Shown one piece after another: positions 8,435 through 16,330 of a stretch of DNA of 64,000 nucleotides. A program made the translations under genes and the position numbers. The stretch's first letter is position 1; each line of letters opens with the position of its first letter. Source of the DNA: a virus; IMG/VR virus record IMGVR_UViG_3300031703_000001, positions 43,391-107,390 of that record; one strand, written 5' to 3'. Below the pieces are notes generated by a model. The model did not search any database. It saw only the letters and a list, made by a program, of their open reading frames with translations, and was not told the origin of the DNA.

Positions 8435-10066
8435 ATGAAAAACATAAAATTTAATACAGAAGCTAGAAATGGCTTGAAAGATGGAGTTGATGCCCTGGCA
8501 AATGCTGTAAAGGTAACATTAGGCCCAAAAGGAAGAAATGTAATTATTAGTAAATTCTTTGGAGGACCTCAAGTTACTAAAGATGGTGTTACAGTTGCAA
8601 AAGAAATTGAACTTGAAGACCCCTTAGAAAATATGGGTGCTCAAATGGTTAAAGAAGTTGCTTCTAAGACTAATGATCTTGCAGGTGATGGAACTACAAC
8701 CGCTACTGTATTAGCTCAGGCTATAATACATGAAGGTTTAAAGAATGTTGCAGCAGGCGCTAATCCAATGGATTTAAAAAGAGGGATTGATAAAGCTGTT
8801 TCAGTAATAGTTGCAAATTTACATGAACAATCTATAACAATAGGTGATTCATTAGATAGACTAAAACAAGTGGCTTCTATTTCTGCAAACAATGATGCTG
8901 AAATTGGTGATTTAATTGCCAATGCATTTACCAAAGTTGGTAAAGAAGGTGTTATTACTGTAGAAGAGGCTAAAGGTATGGAAACATATGTTGATGTTGT
9001 GGAAGGAATGCAATTTGATAGAGGTTTCTTATCTCCTTACTTTGTAACTAACCCGGATAAGATGAGTGCTGAACTAGAAAATCCATACATTTTAATAGTT
9101 GATAGAAAAATATCTAATATGAAAGACCTACTTCCTATATTGGAACCGGTTGCTCAAACAGGTAAAGGTTTATTGATTGTTGCAGAAGATGTTGACGGAG
9201 AAGCCTTAGCTACCTTAGTAGTGAACAAATTAAGAGGTGGTCTTAAGATTGCTGCAGTTAAAGCTCCTGGCTTTGGTGCAAGAAGAAAAGACATGCTTGA
9301 AGATTTGGCAATATTAACGGGTGCAACAGTTATCTCTGAAGAGAAAGGTGTTACTCTTGATGATGTTAGTATTGATATGTTAGGACATGCTTCATCTGTA
9401 TCTGTAGATAAAGACAACACTACCATTATAAATGGTTCAGGTGATCAGGATAAACTTAATGCAAGAATTATTCAGATAAAGGGTCAAATAGAGACAATGG
9501 AAAGTGCTTATGAGACAGAAAGATTGCAAGAACGTTTAGCTAAGTTAGCAGGTGGTGTTGCAGTTTTATATGTTGGTGCAGCTTCTGAAGTTGAAATGAG
9601 AGAAAAGAAAGATAGAGTTGATGATGCACTTGCTGCAACAAAAGCTGCTGTTGAAGAAGGTGTAGTTGCTGGAGGCGGTGTTGCTTTGCTTAGAGCTGGT
9701 TTAATACTTGAAGGATTGGTAAGCCCAACTCCTGATGAAAGTGTTGGTATTGGTATTATTGCAAAAGCAATCTTAGCTCCATTCAAAACTATCTGTGAAA
9801 ATGCAGGTGTTAGTGCTGATGTAAAATTAGACGGTGTATTATCTAGACCAAGTGGAACTGGATATGATGCAAAGGATGATGCGTATGTTGAAATGTTTGA
9901 TGCAGGGATTATTGATCCGTGTAAAGTAACTAGAGTTGCATTAGAAAATGCAGCTTCTGTTTCTGGAATGATTTTAACTACGGAATGTGCTTTGGTGAAT
10001 ACTACAGGTAAACCATCTGCAGGAGACATGCCTGAAATGCCAGGTGGAATGCCCGGAATGATGTAG
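8435..10066 (+). CDS. groEL: Phage-encoded chaperonin GroEL
   Basis: Full-length (543 aa) type I chaperonin that folds proteins in an ATP-driven ring. Present: the L-G-P-K-G-R-N-V nucleotide loop near residue 31, D-G-T-T-T-A-T-V near 86, the V-D-D-A before the G-V-V-A-G-G-G loop that includes the ATPase Asp, an intact apical domain, and a C-terminal G-G-M-P-G-M-M tail. The sequence reads close to Bacteroidota GroEL over its whole length, suggesting acquisition from a host. No groES is visible in the window, so it may use host GroES. It is a single-gene unit with its own promoter, leader hairpin and terminator. The giant virion proteins are plausible clients, which is inference. Confidence 0.97.
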   Translation: MKNIKFNTEARNGLKDGVDALANAVKVTLGPKGRNVIISKFFGGPQVTKDGVTVAKEIELEDPLENMGAQMVKEVASKTNDLAGDGTTTATVLAQAIIHEGLKNVAAGANPMDLKRGIDKAVSVIVANLHEQSITIGDSLDRLKQVASISANNDAEIGDLIANAFTKVGKEGVITVEEAKGMETYVDVVEGMQFDRGFLSPYFVTNPDKMSAELENPYILIVDRKISNMKDLLPILEPVAQTGKGLLIVAEDVDGEALATLVVNKLRGGLKIAAVKAPGFGARRKDMLEDLAILTGATVISEEKGVTLDDVSIDMLGHASSVSVDKDNTTIINGSGDQDKLNARIIQIKGQIETMESAYETERLQERLAKLAGGVAVLYVGAASEVEMREKKDRVDDALAATKAAVEEGVVAGGGVALLRAGLILEGLVSPTPDESVGIGIIAKAILAPFKTICENAGVSADVKLDGVLSRPSGTGYDAKDDAYVEMFDAGIIDPCKVTRVALENAASVSGMILTTECALVNTTGKPSAGDMPEMPGGMPGMM

Positions 10067-10089
10067 TAACTTACATAATAATAATTAAT

Positions 10090-10117
10090 GAGGGGAACAA
10101 TATCAACTGTTCCCCTC
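10090..10117. terminator. Bidirectional terminator between groEL and tail fibre
   Basis: Perfect 10-base inverted repeat GAGGGGAACA / TGTTCCCCTC around an 8-base loop, T-rich on the right and A-rich on the left, lying between the convergent groEL and tail-fibre genes. It can serve both strands. Confidence 0.9.
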
Positions 10118-10150
10118 TTATTATTTTATAAATATATTATTAAATTCTAA

Positions 10151-12316
10151 TTATTCCCACATTACTACATTTACTGCTGCATTGATTGCTTTTGCATCTA
10201 TACTAACCATATTAATTGAATATCCAGTAGTTGTTTTTTTATTTACCCAACCACGTGTTCCACCACCCATTACATTTGTATCTTCAAAAGTTAAATTAAC
10301 CATATAATCTGCATTGGAAACTCCAGTTGCAAATGTAACATCATATATTCCTACCGGACCTTGTTTAACCATAAAGGCTCCAAGATTAGATATACTGTTA
10401 GTATTACTTAAAGCAACTGTATCACCTTGAACGGCAACACTTTTAATAGTACCAAAAACAGCCAAAGGTCCTATACCTATTAACTTCTTTACATCGTCCA
10501 TTGTTACTTTATGGACATTTTGAGATTTAGCATCATGAAACATGATATAATCATCAAGATCTATTTGAGAAACTACAGGTGCTGAATAAACAACATTATC
10601 AAGACCTAAATAATCAACCTCAACTGTGCTACCAGATATTGTAACACCTGGGCCTCCAGTATATGAACCACCTGTACCATTTGATGCAGAAGTAATACGT
10701 CCTTGTTGATCAACTGTAATATTAGCTGCTGTATAAGTACCTGCTGACACAGCTGTATTATCAAGACTTATTTGTATTGAATCTGTAGCTTGAGAAACAG
10801 TAGTTAAACCTATACCACCTTTTAATAATAAAGTATCACCATCACTAATTGTCTGTGCTGCACCAGTATCACCTGTTGCTATCCAATGTGTACTTAAACC
10901 TGAAGTCCATGGTATATTAACCACGGCTTGATTTTGATCATTGAATTGAACACCATAAGTTCTATCATCCACATTAGTTATTGAATTTACTGCAGTAGTT
11001 TGAACAAGATCGCTATATAATTTAACACCTCCAATTGTGGTTGATGTTGCATATGGGAGTGAACTTTGTATCCAAGGTACATTAACAACCAATTGCCCAT
11101 TATCATTAAATTGAACACCGTAAGTTCTTTTAGCAACTTCAGATACTCCTTCAGCAATAATTGTCTGAACTGTATCAAACCTAAGTTTACCAATACCTTG
11201 AATAACTGATGTCATTACCGGTACTGCTGAAGGAATAATTGGAAAAGTAACAAGATTACCTAACCCATTAATATAATCATTAGATGTACCATTTGCTGTT
11301 ATATCAACATCTGCATTTGTAGTTGGATTACTTACAGTAACACTAAATGCTGTTCCAGCATGAGTTGCTCCTACACTAACTACAGAACCGCTACCTCCAC
11401 CACCTGTTGCATAATTGGGAACATTTAATATTCCACTTATTAAGGTAGATGGCCCTGATGTTCCAGTTGTTGTTAAACCTGTAACAATACCTTGAGGTCC
11501 TAAAGCAAGTATATCTTGTAAATTAACAGCATGAACTGTATCATCATCTTTATCACTAAACATGAAATAATCATCAAGCGCAACTGCTGATGATCCACTT
11601 GCAAGAATAATGTTTTGGTCAGTTGAATATAATGCTCCAATAATAGGATCTACACTAGTCCCTGTTAACTCTAAACCTGCAGCTACATTAACACTTGTTA
11701 CTGTACCATAAGTTGTATCAACCCAAGTAACGTTTGTTCCTGTTGAACTTAATACTTGACCTGCTGCACCCGGAGAACTAGCTCCATCATATAAATGACC
11801 TTGAATGCCAACGCTTGCTTCAAAAGTTACTAATTCAGTATCTGAATCAGATCCAATACTTAAATTTCCTGGAGATTGAACCATTGCTATTGGTCCAGCA
11901 TCCCCTATTGTTGTGGCACTTGTCCACATTGCTATATTATTAATAGTACCTGATCCTCCTATTTCACTAGCAGCATCAATTTTTATAACACCAGCTGTAT
12001 CAGTCAATGTTATATTAGTTCCTGCTTCAAGTGTAACTAAATCAATTGTAGAATCAGATCCTACAAGTGTTAAGTCAACATTTAAACCAGATTGAGCACT
12101 AACTAAATCATATGTAGTATCATTACTTGGAAGAGCAGCTATAAAATCATCCATACGTATAATGAATGGTTCCATTTTAGGCGCGTAACTAGCACCCGTA
12201 TTCAAACTGCTATTCTTTACTCTACCAAATTCAATATAATCTGATGAAAGTTTAAGAATGTCTTTTCTTTTTCCAATTTTTAAGAGACCTAAAACCTCTT
12301 GTATAAATATACTCAT
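10151..12316 (-). CDS. Tail fibre-like protein, 721 aa
   Basis: A long Ser/Thr/Gly/Asn-rich protein typical of trimeric phage fibres. Visible: an N-terminal anchor of about 30 residues (M-S-I-F-I-Q-E-V-L-G-L-L...D-Y-I) shared with two neighbours; many short beta segments; a P-G-A-A-G-Q-V-L-S-S-T-G-T segment common in tail fibres; two copies of R-T-Y-G-V-Q-F-N-D about 50 residues apart; and a G-T-Y-T...V-D-Q-Q-G-R-I-T repeat also found in the 447-residue protein nearby. The C-terminal 100 residues are more regular and may be the receptor-binding tip. It is the last gene of the minus-strand late block and ends at a bidirectional terminator. Receptor binding is inferred. Confidence 0.85.
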   Translation of the reverse strand: MSIFIQEVLGLLKIGKRKDILKLSSDYIEFGRVKNSSLNTGASYAPKMEPFIIRMDDFIAALPSNDTTYDLVSAQSGLNVDLTLVGSDSTIDLVTLEAGTNITLTDTAGVIKIDAASEIGGSGTINNIAMWTSATTIGDAGPIAMVQSPGNLSIGSDSDTELVTFEASVGIQGHLYDGASSPGAAGQVLSSTGTNVTWVDTTYGTVTSVNVAAGLELTGTSVDPIIGALYSTDQNIILASGSSAVALDDYFMFSDKDDDTVHAVNLQDILALGPQGIVTGLTTTGTSGPSTLISGILNVPNYATGGGGSGSVVSVGATHAGTAFSVTVSNPTTNADVDITANGTSNDYINGLGNLVTFPIIPSAVPVMTSVIQGIGKLRFDTVQTIIAEGVSEVAKRTYGVQFNDNGQLVVNVPWIQSSLPYATSTTIGGVKLYSDLVQTTAVNSITNVDDRTYGVQFNDQNQAVVNIPWTSGLSTHWIATGDTGAAQTISDGDTLLLKGGIGLTTVSQATDSIQISLDNTAVSAGTYTAANITVDQQGRITSASNGTGGSYTGGPGVTISGSTVEVDYLGLDNVVYSAPVVSQIDLDDYIMFHDAKSQNVHKVTMDDVKKLIGIGPLAVFGTIKSVAVQGDTVALSNTNSISNLGAFMVKQGPVGIYDVTFATGVSNADYMVNLTFEDTNVMGGGTRGWVNKKTTTGYSINMVSIDAKAINAAVNVVMWE

Positions 12317-12340
12317 AATATTGTTTGTTTATTTTACTTA

Positions 12341-12517
12341 TTATCTACCGCAACCTGGTTTCCATTTTGCTCCACCAGATTTTCTTCTAGCTCTTCTTCT
12401 GGCTCTTTTAGCTTTACCACCCGGACCTGGAGTAGAATCAGTAGATTCAACACCTGAGTAAAACCCAGATACATCTCCACCATCCATGAATTTCTTTGTT
12501 AATAATTTATTATTCAT
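12341..12517 (-). CDS. Arg/Lys-rich mini-protein, 58 aa
   Basis: A 58-codon gene filling the gap between the fibre and the holin. The protein has an M-D-G-G-D-V segment (residues 11-16) like the GG motifs in several virion proteins here, then an acidic Ser/Thr/Pro stretch, then a very basic region R-A-R-R-R-A-R-R-K (38-46) and a W-K-P-G-C-G-R end. It is probably expressed: its leader is nearly identical, 21 of 23 bases, to the leader of the fibre gene (12314-12336 against 12515-12537). The basic tail would bind nucleic acid or an acidic protein; role unknown. Confidence 0.65.
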   Translation of the reverse strand: MNNKLLTKKFMDGGDVSGFYSGVESTDSTPGPGGKAKRARRRARRKSGGAKWKPGCGR

Positions 12518-12537
12518 AATATTGTTTATTTATTTTC
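12515..12537 (-). repeat. Duplicated translation leader (second copy at 12314-12336)
   Basis: The 23 bases covering the start codon and A-rich leader of the 58-residue gene match those of the fibre gene at 21 positions. In minus-strand reading both end in ACAATATT followed by ATG. This looks like a strong A-rich ribosome binding leader that was copied or selected twice. Confidence 0.6.
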
Positions 12538-12991
12538 TATTTTCTGCACTTGTACCATAGTAGTATGCAAATATGTTACTTATTACCACACCTTCAATCA
12601 TACCCATTAAATGTACAAAGAGATCATTCTCAAGTACTGCAGGTATATAAACCACAGCATAAATCATAAAAATGAAAGAGAATAAACCTGTTAAACCGGT
12701 TGCCAGCATCATCCAATCTTGTTTGTTGGTCTTAGCTATTTCAACTTCTCTTTTTCTTGCTGAATCTCTATCTGCTACTTCTAAAGCATACATTTCTTGA
12801 ACATAAGTATCTGCTATTATTTTATCTTCAGCAGATATATTAGGATCACTCTTTATAAGATTGCTAACCATACCCAATACACCAGCATCTGGTAACAGAT
12901 CCCCAGCAATATTCAATATACCTGGAGCTACCTTCATTAGGAACTTACCAAATTTGGTATCTCTAAATTTCTTTTTTGGTGTATCACTCAT
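12530..12991 (-). CDS. Holin, GTA_holin_3TM-like
   Basis: 153 residues with a basic N-terminus, an amphipathic helix around residues 15-45, a D-R-D-S-A-R-K-R-E segment (74-82) and two C-terminal membrane helices (about 93-118 and 124-145), ending in Y-Y-Y-G-T-S-x-x-N-R-K. This layout, including the D-x-S-A-R-x-R-E stretch before the helices and the YYYGTS end, is that of the 3TM holin family also found in gene transfer agents. It would make the inner-membrane hole that starts lysis. It lies near a spanin-like and a four-helix membrane protein, together a probable lysis cassette; no stand-alone endolysin is seen. Confidence 0.75.
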   Translation of the reverse strand: MSDTPKKKFRDTKFGKFLMKVAPGILNIAGDLLPDAGVLGMVSNLIKSDPNISAEDKIIADTYVQEMYALEVADRDSARKREVEIAKTNKQDWMMLATGLTGLFSFIFMIYAVVYIPAVLENDLFVHLMGMIEGVVISNIFAYYYGTSAENRK

Positions 12992-12996
12992 AATTA

Positions 12997-13275
12997 CTAA
13001 ATTATTGGTGTTATAGCTGTTATAATTCCGTTGACAACTGTCACATCTTTATCATCCGCACTGATAAATTTACCTGTTGCACCAACAACTGGAGCAGGTA
13101 ATATCAAAGTTTTCAATGACTTAATTGTTATTAAATCAGTTTCAACCTTTGGGTGAGGTTTCATTCTTTCTTGAGCGGTAGCATACCTTGCTATAGCAAT
13201 ATAATCTTCTGTTCTAGGTGTTACAGCTTTCTTTCTTGAAAGCATTCCCATCATGTCTTGTAGTAGAGTACTCAT
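12997..13275 (-). CDS. Short virion protein with fibre-type N-terminal anchor, 92 aa
   Basis: The first 30 residues (M-S-T-L-L-Q-D-M-M-G-M-L-S-R-K-K...E-D-Y-I-A-I-A-R) parallel the N-termini of the 721-residue fibre and the 447-residue protein: a hydrophobic amphipathic helix, a basic patch, then a D-Y-I strand. The remaining 60 residues are beta-rich with Val/Ile/Gly. It looks like a mini-fibre or a plug occupying the same attachment site as the long fibres. It sits between holin and fibre genes with spacings of 4-5 bases. No known family is recognised. Confidence 0.7.
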   Translation of the reverse strand: MSTLLQDMMGMLSRKKAVTPRTEDYIAIARYATAQERMKPHPKVETDLITIKSLKTLILPAPVVGATGKFISADDKDVTVVNGIITAITPII

Positions 13276-13279
13276 ATGT

Positions 13280-14623
13280 TTAATTTTTTATTGTATGTAT
13301 TGACCATGTTATGCTTATTTCATCTTCTGTTTGTATATTATCAAATGAAAATCCAAAAGCAGCATAACCGGCTTCATCTATAGGTGTTGTTAGAGTTACT
13401 ATTGTTTCTCCACAACTAATAGTTGCTCCATTATTTGAAAATGTAGTAAGTGTTGTATCATTTTGAACATCTTGTACTGCCCATTTACCACCAGCATTTG
13501 CCATATCACTACATTTAAAATGACCTAAAAAAGTTTTAGGCTTAATTGGTAAATTAGGATCATATCTATTAATAGAGAACAAGTAAGATAGTTTAATTTT
13601 ATCTCCAACAGCTAGTATTTTATTTAAAGGAATAGAAGAATATCCAGGAAGGTCGTTAATATACCATGATATTGCTGAAGAAGTGTTATACTCACCATCA
13701 GTCCAATTATTTAAATAAGGAGATGTTGTTGATACACCTCTAACAACTTCTGTTCCGTATGTTATATAATTATCATTAGTCATATTAGGCCAACTAAGAC
13801 GGTCTGCATTTACTGCCATAAAAGCATGTCCTGATGCTATTGTATCTTGAGTTGAACCACCACCACCTGATCCTGAAGCAGCATTGGTAATTTGACCTTG
13901 TGCATTAACAGTTACAGTACTATTTGTATATGTTCCTGGCACAACTGCTGTATCAGTAAGATTAACTAATACTTTTGTACCACTTGCACCTTCAGTATTT
14001 ATTCCTGTCCCACCTTCAATGTCAACTATTGAACCATCAACAACTACTTGGTTAGTACCAGCATCACCTCCAATTATAAAGCTACTCATTGTACCACCAC
14101 CACCACTTGCTGCTGCTAAATTAATTGTATCAGCTAATTGAGTGATAGTTACTGAACCATCATTTGAGGTTAAAGATTTAAAGTTTAATGTTTCACCAAC
14201 CTTATCTTTCCATACACCTACACCTACACCTACATTAGCTGCAGTATTAGGCTCACCTGTTGTAGTAAACTCAACATAATCATTATCTAATGATGTAGAA
14301 ATTGTAAGATTAGTACTTAATGACTTTAAAGTTCTGAATGATACAGTACACTTTTGTGTTTCTTTATCAACTTCAGTTTTTTGATATACACCAGCGCTAT
14401 TTGAAGCTGGTATAGCAGGAACATTAACATGATCACAATGTTCTGCAGCAATTTTAAAATCTTTTATTTTGATAAGTTTAACAGACTTGTATGGAATAGG
14501 TGATGCAATACCTGTCATTTCAGGTTCTTCATTGATACCCAATACCAGTACATCATTAGGGCCTGCTTCAGTAGCAAACTTCTTACGTTTAAATAAACTT
14601 AGTACGTCAGTTAAAATGTTCAT
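13280..14623 (-). CDS. Tail fibre/appendage protein, 447 aa
   Basis: The N-terminus (M-N-I-L-T-D-V-L-S-L-F-K-R-K-K) is the anchor shared with the 92- and 721-residue proteins. The middle is Gly/Thr/Asn-rich and contains the fibre repeat V-P-G-T-Y-T...V-N-A-Q-G-Q-I-T (about residues 227-248) followed by a Gly/Ser linker. The last 190 residues form a distinct, more globular region with aromatic residues and two Cys, a good candidate for the receptor-binding or carbohydrate-binding tip. The gene starts 2 bases after the stop of the preceding 97-residue gene. Function inferred from composition and context. Confidence 0.75.
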   Translation of the reverse strand: MNILTDVLSLFKRKKFATEAGPNDVLVLGINEEPEMTGIASPIPYKSVKLIKIKDFKIAAEHCDHVNVPAIPASNSAGVYQKTEVDKETQKCTVSFRTLKSLSTNLTISTSLDNDYVEFTTTGEPNTAANVGVGVGVWKDKVGETLNFKSLTSNDGSVTITQLADTINLAAASGGGGTMSSFIIGGDAGTNQVVVDGSIVDIEGGTGINTEGASGTKVLVNLTDTAVVPGTYTNSTVTVNAQGQITNAASGSGGGGSTQDTIASGHAFMAVNADRLSWPNMTNDNYITYGTEVVRGVSTTSPYLNNWTDGEYNTSSAISWYINDLPGYSSIPLNKILAVGDKIKLSYLFSINRYDPNLPIKPKTFLGHFKCSDMANAGGKWAVQDVQNDTTLTTFSNNGATISCGETIVTLTTPIDEAGYAAFGFSFDNIQTEDEISITWSIHTIKN

Positions 14624-14625
14624 AT

Positions 14626-14919
14626 CTATTTTTTCCTTTTACTATTTATATGAGGAGATGGGTCACCACCATTCATATAGTTTGGGTTTTTTCTTTTGTT
14701 CTTAGAAGGCCCAGAACTTGTCCAACCTCCCATTTTATATTCTTGCATGCTTTCAGAACCATCTGCTTTAGATGCTAATCTTTTAGCGTTGCCACCTTTT
14801 TTCATCTTATCAACCATAGATCCATACATGATGTCATCTAATTCACCACCACCTTGTTTACACAAAAGTTTTGATTTTTGTTTGGTCATCTTTTGACTTT
14901 GTAATCCTTGTCTCTTCAT
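14626..14919 (-). CDS. Basic GG-motif small protein, 97 aa
   Basis: A strongly basic (Lys-rich), apparently disordered protein with several x-G-G segments: K-Q-G-G-G, M-K-K-G-G-N, Y-K-M-G-G-W and Y-M-N-G-G-D. Similar GG segments occur in the 58-residue mini-protein and in the 738-, 826- and 1299-residue virion proteins of this window, so it is probably a small virion component or assembly factor. Two tiny genes lie immediately upstream. No domain is recognised. Confidence 0.65.
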   Translation of the reverse strand: MKRQGLQSQKMTKQKSKLLCKQGGGELDDIMYGSMVDKMKKGGNAKRLASKADGSESMQEYKMGGWTSSGPSKNKRKNPNYMNGGDPSPHINSKRKK

Positions 14920-14931
14920 TGTTTGTTGTTA

Positions 14932-15075
14932 TTAAAAATCCAATGTGAAAGTTATAAAAAATAAATATAACTTTAATGTATTATAGTTATGATCTTTATC
15001 AGGATTAAGGTGCTCCCATCCTAAAGCAAATCTATCATGCGGCCAGTGAAAGGCTATTTCTAAAGTCCAACCCAT
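14932..15075 (-). CDS. Mini-protein, 47 aa
   Basis: A short open frame with an aromatic N-terminal half containing W-T-L-E-I-A-F-H-W-P and a hydrophobic C-terminus. Its ATG lies two bases after the stop of the cysteine-rich mini-gene upstream, and its stop is 12 bases before the start of the 97-residue gene, so it fits the tight packing of the late operon. Expression is suggested only by this packing. No function can be assigned. Confidence 0.45.
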   Translation of the reverse strand: MGWTLEIAFHWPHDRFALGWEHLNPDKDHNYNTLKLYLFFITFTLDF

Positions 15076-15077
15076 AA

Positions 15078-15200
15078 TTATTTGCAGTTACAATTCTTAC
15101 AATCACAGTTATCTGAGATTGAACAATTTTCTTTTTTACAGTAACCCAAACATAATTTACCAAAGGTTACCCATCTGATAAACAAACATACATTTTTCAT
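15078..15200 (-). CDS. Cysteine-rich mini-protein, 40 aa
   Basis: Only 40 residues but eight cysteines (5, 17, 21, 26, 32, 34, 37, 39), ending in C-D-C-K-N-C-N-C-K. The start at 15200 has an A-rich leader and lies 46 bases after the late-motif copy at 15246-15256, the same spacing seen at three other late genes. This supports it as the first gene of a late transcript. The dense C-x-C pattern suggests metal binding (metallothionein- or zinc-knuckle-like), or a disulfide-rich peptide if exported. There is no clear signal peptide. Confidence 0.55.
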   Translation of the reverse strand: MKNVCLFIRWVTFGKLCLGYCKKENCSISDNCDCKNCNCK

Positions 15201-15245
15201 AATTTTCAATTTATATTTATAATTGCACTATGCACTTTATACTAT

Positions 15246-15256
15246 TAATATACAAA
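15246..15256 (-). promoter_or_regulatory. Candidate late promoter motif, copy 1
   Basis: Exact TTTGTATATTA on the minus strand, followed by AATAGTATAAAG, 46 bases before the ATG at 15200. Other exact copies lie at 16027-16037, 47048-47058 and 63616-63626, all intergenic and in the same orientation relative to late genes. Confidence 0.6.
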
Positions 15257-15288
15257 TTTATTACTACTTTAACAAATATAAAGGGTAC

Positions 15289-15612
15289 CTACTTATTCTT
15301 AAGTCTTTCATTATCCTTACTAAGGAAGTCTACTTTGACATGTAATGTACTTACTTCCTTTGTCAAGGTAAGTATTTGTTTAATCATTACATCTTTTTCA
15401 TCTGAGCTATCTGATAGTAATTGTTCTAATCTTTTAACTCTCTCTCTCAAATCATCTCTATACATATTCTGGTCTGTCCTGTCAAGGGACTCTATTTCTG
15501 TTCTTAACTTAATCTTCTTCTCATAAAATCTCCATGCTCCTGCAGAAAATAAAACGGTTACCATTGTTACTATGACATTGGTTATGTTATCATACTGATT
15601 TATATCTATCAT
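15289..15612 (-). CDS. Membrane-anchored coiled-coil protein, spanin-like
   Basis: 107 residues: one N-terminal membrane helix (about 11-30, N-out-short) followed by a long, highly charged heptad-like helix to the end. This is the shape of inner-membrane spanins (Rz-like) that link to the outer membrane in the last step of lysis. No partner lipoprotein with a lipobox is visible inside or beside it, so the assignment rests on topology and on the neighbouring holin-type genes. Its start overlaps the stop of the upstream four-helix protein by four bases (ATGA), so the two are coupled. Confidence 0.6.
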   Translation of the reverse strand: MIDINQYDNITNVIVTMVTVLFSAGAWRFYEKKIKLRTEIESLDRTDQNMYRDDLRERVKRLEQLLSDSSDEKDVMIKQILTLTKEVSTLHVKVDFLSKDNERLKNK

Positions 15613-15974
15613 TTTTGTTTTCTATAAAATTGTGATGTAACTTGTGTTAAGTTTATAAATGACATGATCAAGGGAAGAAACCACATCCAATTACTTGGAT
15701 CCATAATGCCTCCATTTAATACTAATAAAACTAAAACAACCATTGAAAAAAGAAAAGAACCATAAGCTAGCGTTTTTCTAGCGCGTAAAGATTCAACACA
15801 TGTGCCTTTTATTAAAGAGCCTCCAAGTAACACACTTATAACAATAAGCACTGCTTGAATACCAAATTGGCAAGACCAGATTATTGGAAAAAAAACAAGC
15901 CAAACAAGGCCTATCAGTATCTCTAATGGTTCTGAGTCATAGTATTTTAAAATATTACTTAATTTTTTTAACAT
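15609..15974 (-). CDS. Four-helix membrane protein, lysis-associated
   Basis: 121 residues with four hydrophobic segments, roughly 19-35, 37-55, 69-87 and 90-110, a basic R-A-R-K loop between helices two and three, and a basic C-terminus. It could be a second holin, an antiholin or another membrane protein; no family is recognised. It starts 53 bases downstream of a late motif copy at 16027-16037 and overlaps the spanin-like gene by four bases, so both are probably transcribed late from the divergent intergenic region at 15975-16047. Confidence 0.65.
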   Translation of the reverse strand: MLKKLSNILKYYDSEPLEILIGLVWLVFFPIIWSCQFGIQAVLIVISVLLGGSLIKGTCVESLRARKTLAYGSFLFSMVVLVLLVLNGGIMDPSNWMWFLPLIMSFINLTQVTSQFYRKQK

Positions 15975-16003
15975 TACATGTATATATAAAATAGTATATT
16001 TGC

Positions 16004-16011
16004 TACCTTTG
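16004..16011 (+). promoter_or_regulatory. Host-type -7 element of nrd cassette
   Basis: TACCTTTG, an exact TAnnTTTG match, 37 bases before the ATG at 16048. No TTG is visible at the usual upstream spacing. It is the likely promoter for the small gene at 16048 and the ribonucleotide reductase genes. Confidence 0.6.
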
Positions 16012-16026
16012 CAATGTATACATTAA

Positions 16027-16037
16027 TAATATACAAA
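16027..16037 (-). promoter_or_regulatory. Candidate late promoter motif, copy 2
   Basis: Exact TTTGTATATTA on the minus strand, 53 bases before the ATG at 15974. It overlaps the leader of the plus-strand nrd transcript, so late minus-strand transcription and nrd expression may interfere with each other. Confidence 0.6.
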
Positions 16038-16047
16038 AAATTCACTT

Positions 16048-16236
16048 ATGAATAAAGCAAATCCCTTAATTTTTAAAAATAAAATAGCTTTAGAGTTACT
16101 CCCAACAGAGACTCTAGTAGGCATAAAAACAATCAATTGTGAAGTCCTATGTGAGGATGACAAATACCGTAAAGTATATGGTGTAGAATTAGGATTCCTG
16201 TTTTTCACATTTAGTTATCTAAATATGGTTACATAG
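16048..16236 (+). CDS. Small hypothetical protein, 62 aa
   Basis: A short gene directly behind a host-type promoter element (16004-16011). The protein has a beta-like core around residues 21-38 and a hydrophobic, aromatic C-terminus (F-L-F-F-T-F). It precedes a terminator-like hairpin and then nrdB, so it may act as a leader gene of the nrd cassette. A competing frame on the minus strand at 16023-16208 is less likely because it lacks a promoter and would overlap the promoter region. No function is assigned. Confidence 0.5.
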   Translation: MNKANPLIFKNKIALELLPTETLVGIKTINCEVLCEDDKYRKVYGVELGFLFFTFSYLNMVT

Positions 16237-16273
16237 ATTTTCTATTCTCAAATAAATTCCTTAAATTAATATG

Positions 16274-16304
16274 AGCTGTATTTCCATCTGGGAATATGGC
16301 TTTT
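16274..16304 (+). terminator. Hairpin upstream of nrdB, possible attenuator
   Basis: A 12-pair stem (16274-16285 with 16290-16301, three G-T wobbles) with a 4-base loop ATCT, followed by TTTATAT. It lies between the small gene at 16048 and nrdB at 16331. Since nrdB has no other clear promoter, it may act as a leaky terminator adjusting nrd expression. Confidence 0.5.
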
Positions 16305-16330
16305 ATATCCTTAAATAAACAAAGTCAAGT

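Noticed and set aside
10151-14623. Diversity-generating retroelement acting on the fibre genes
   Set aside because: No reverse transcriptase gene or template/variable repeat pair is seen in the window.
16023-16208. Minus-strand open frame of 61 codons opposite the small gene at 16048
   Set aside because: It overlaps the promoter region, has no leader or promoter of its own, and the plus-strand frame has a TACCTTTG element directly upstream.
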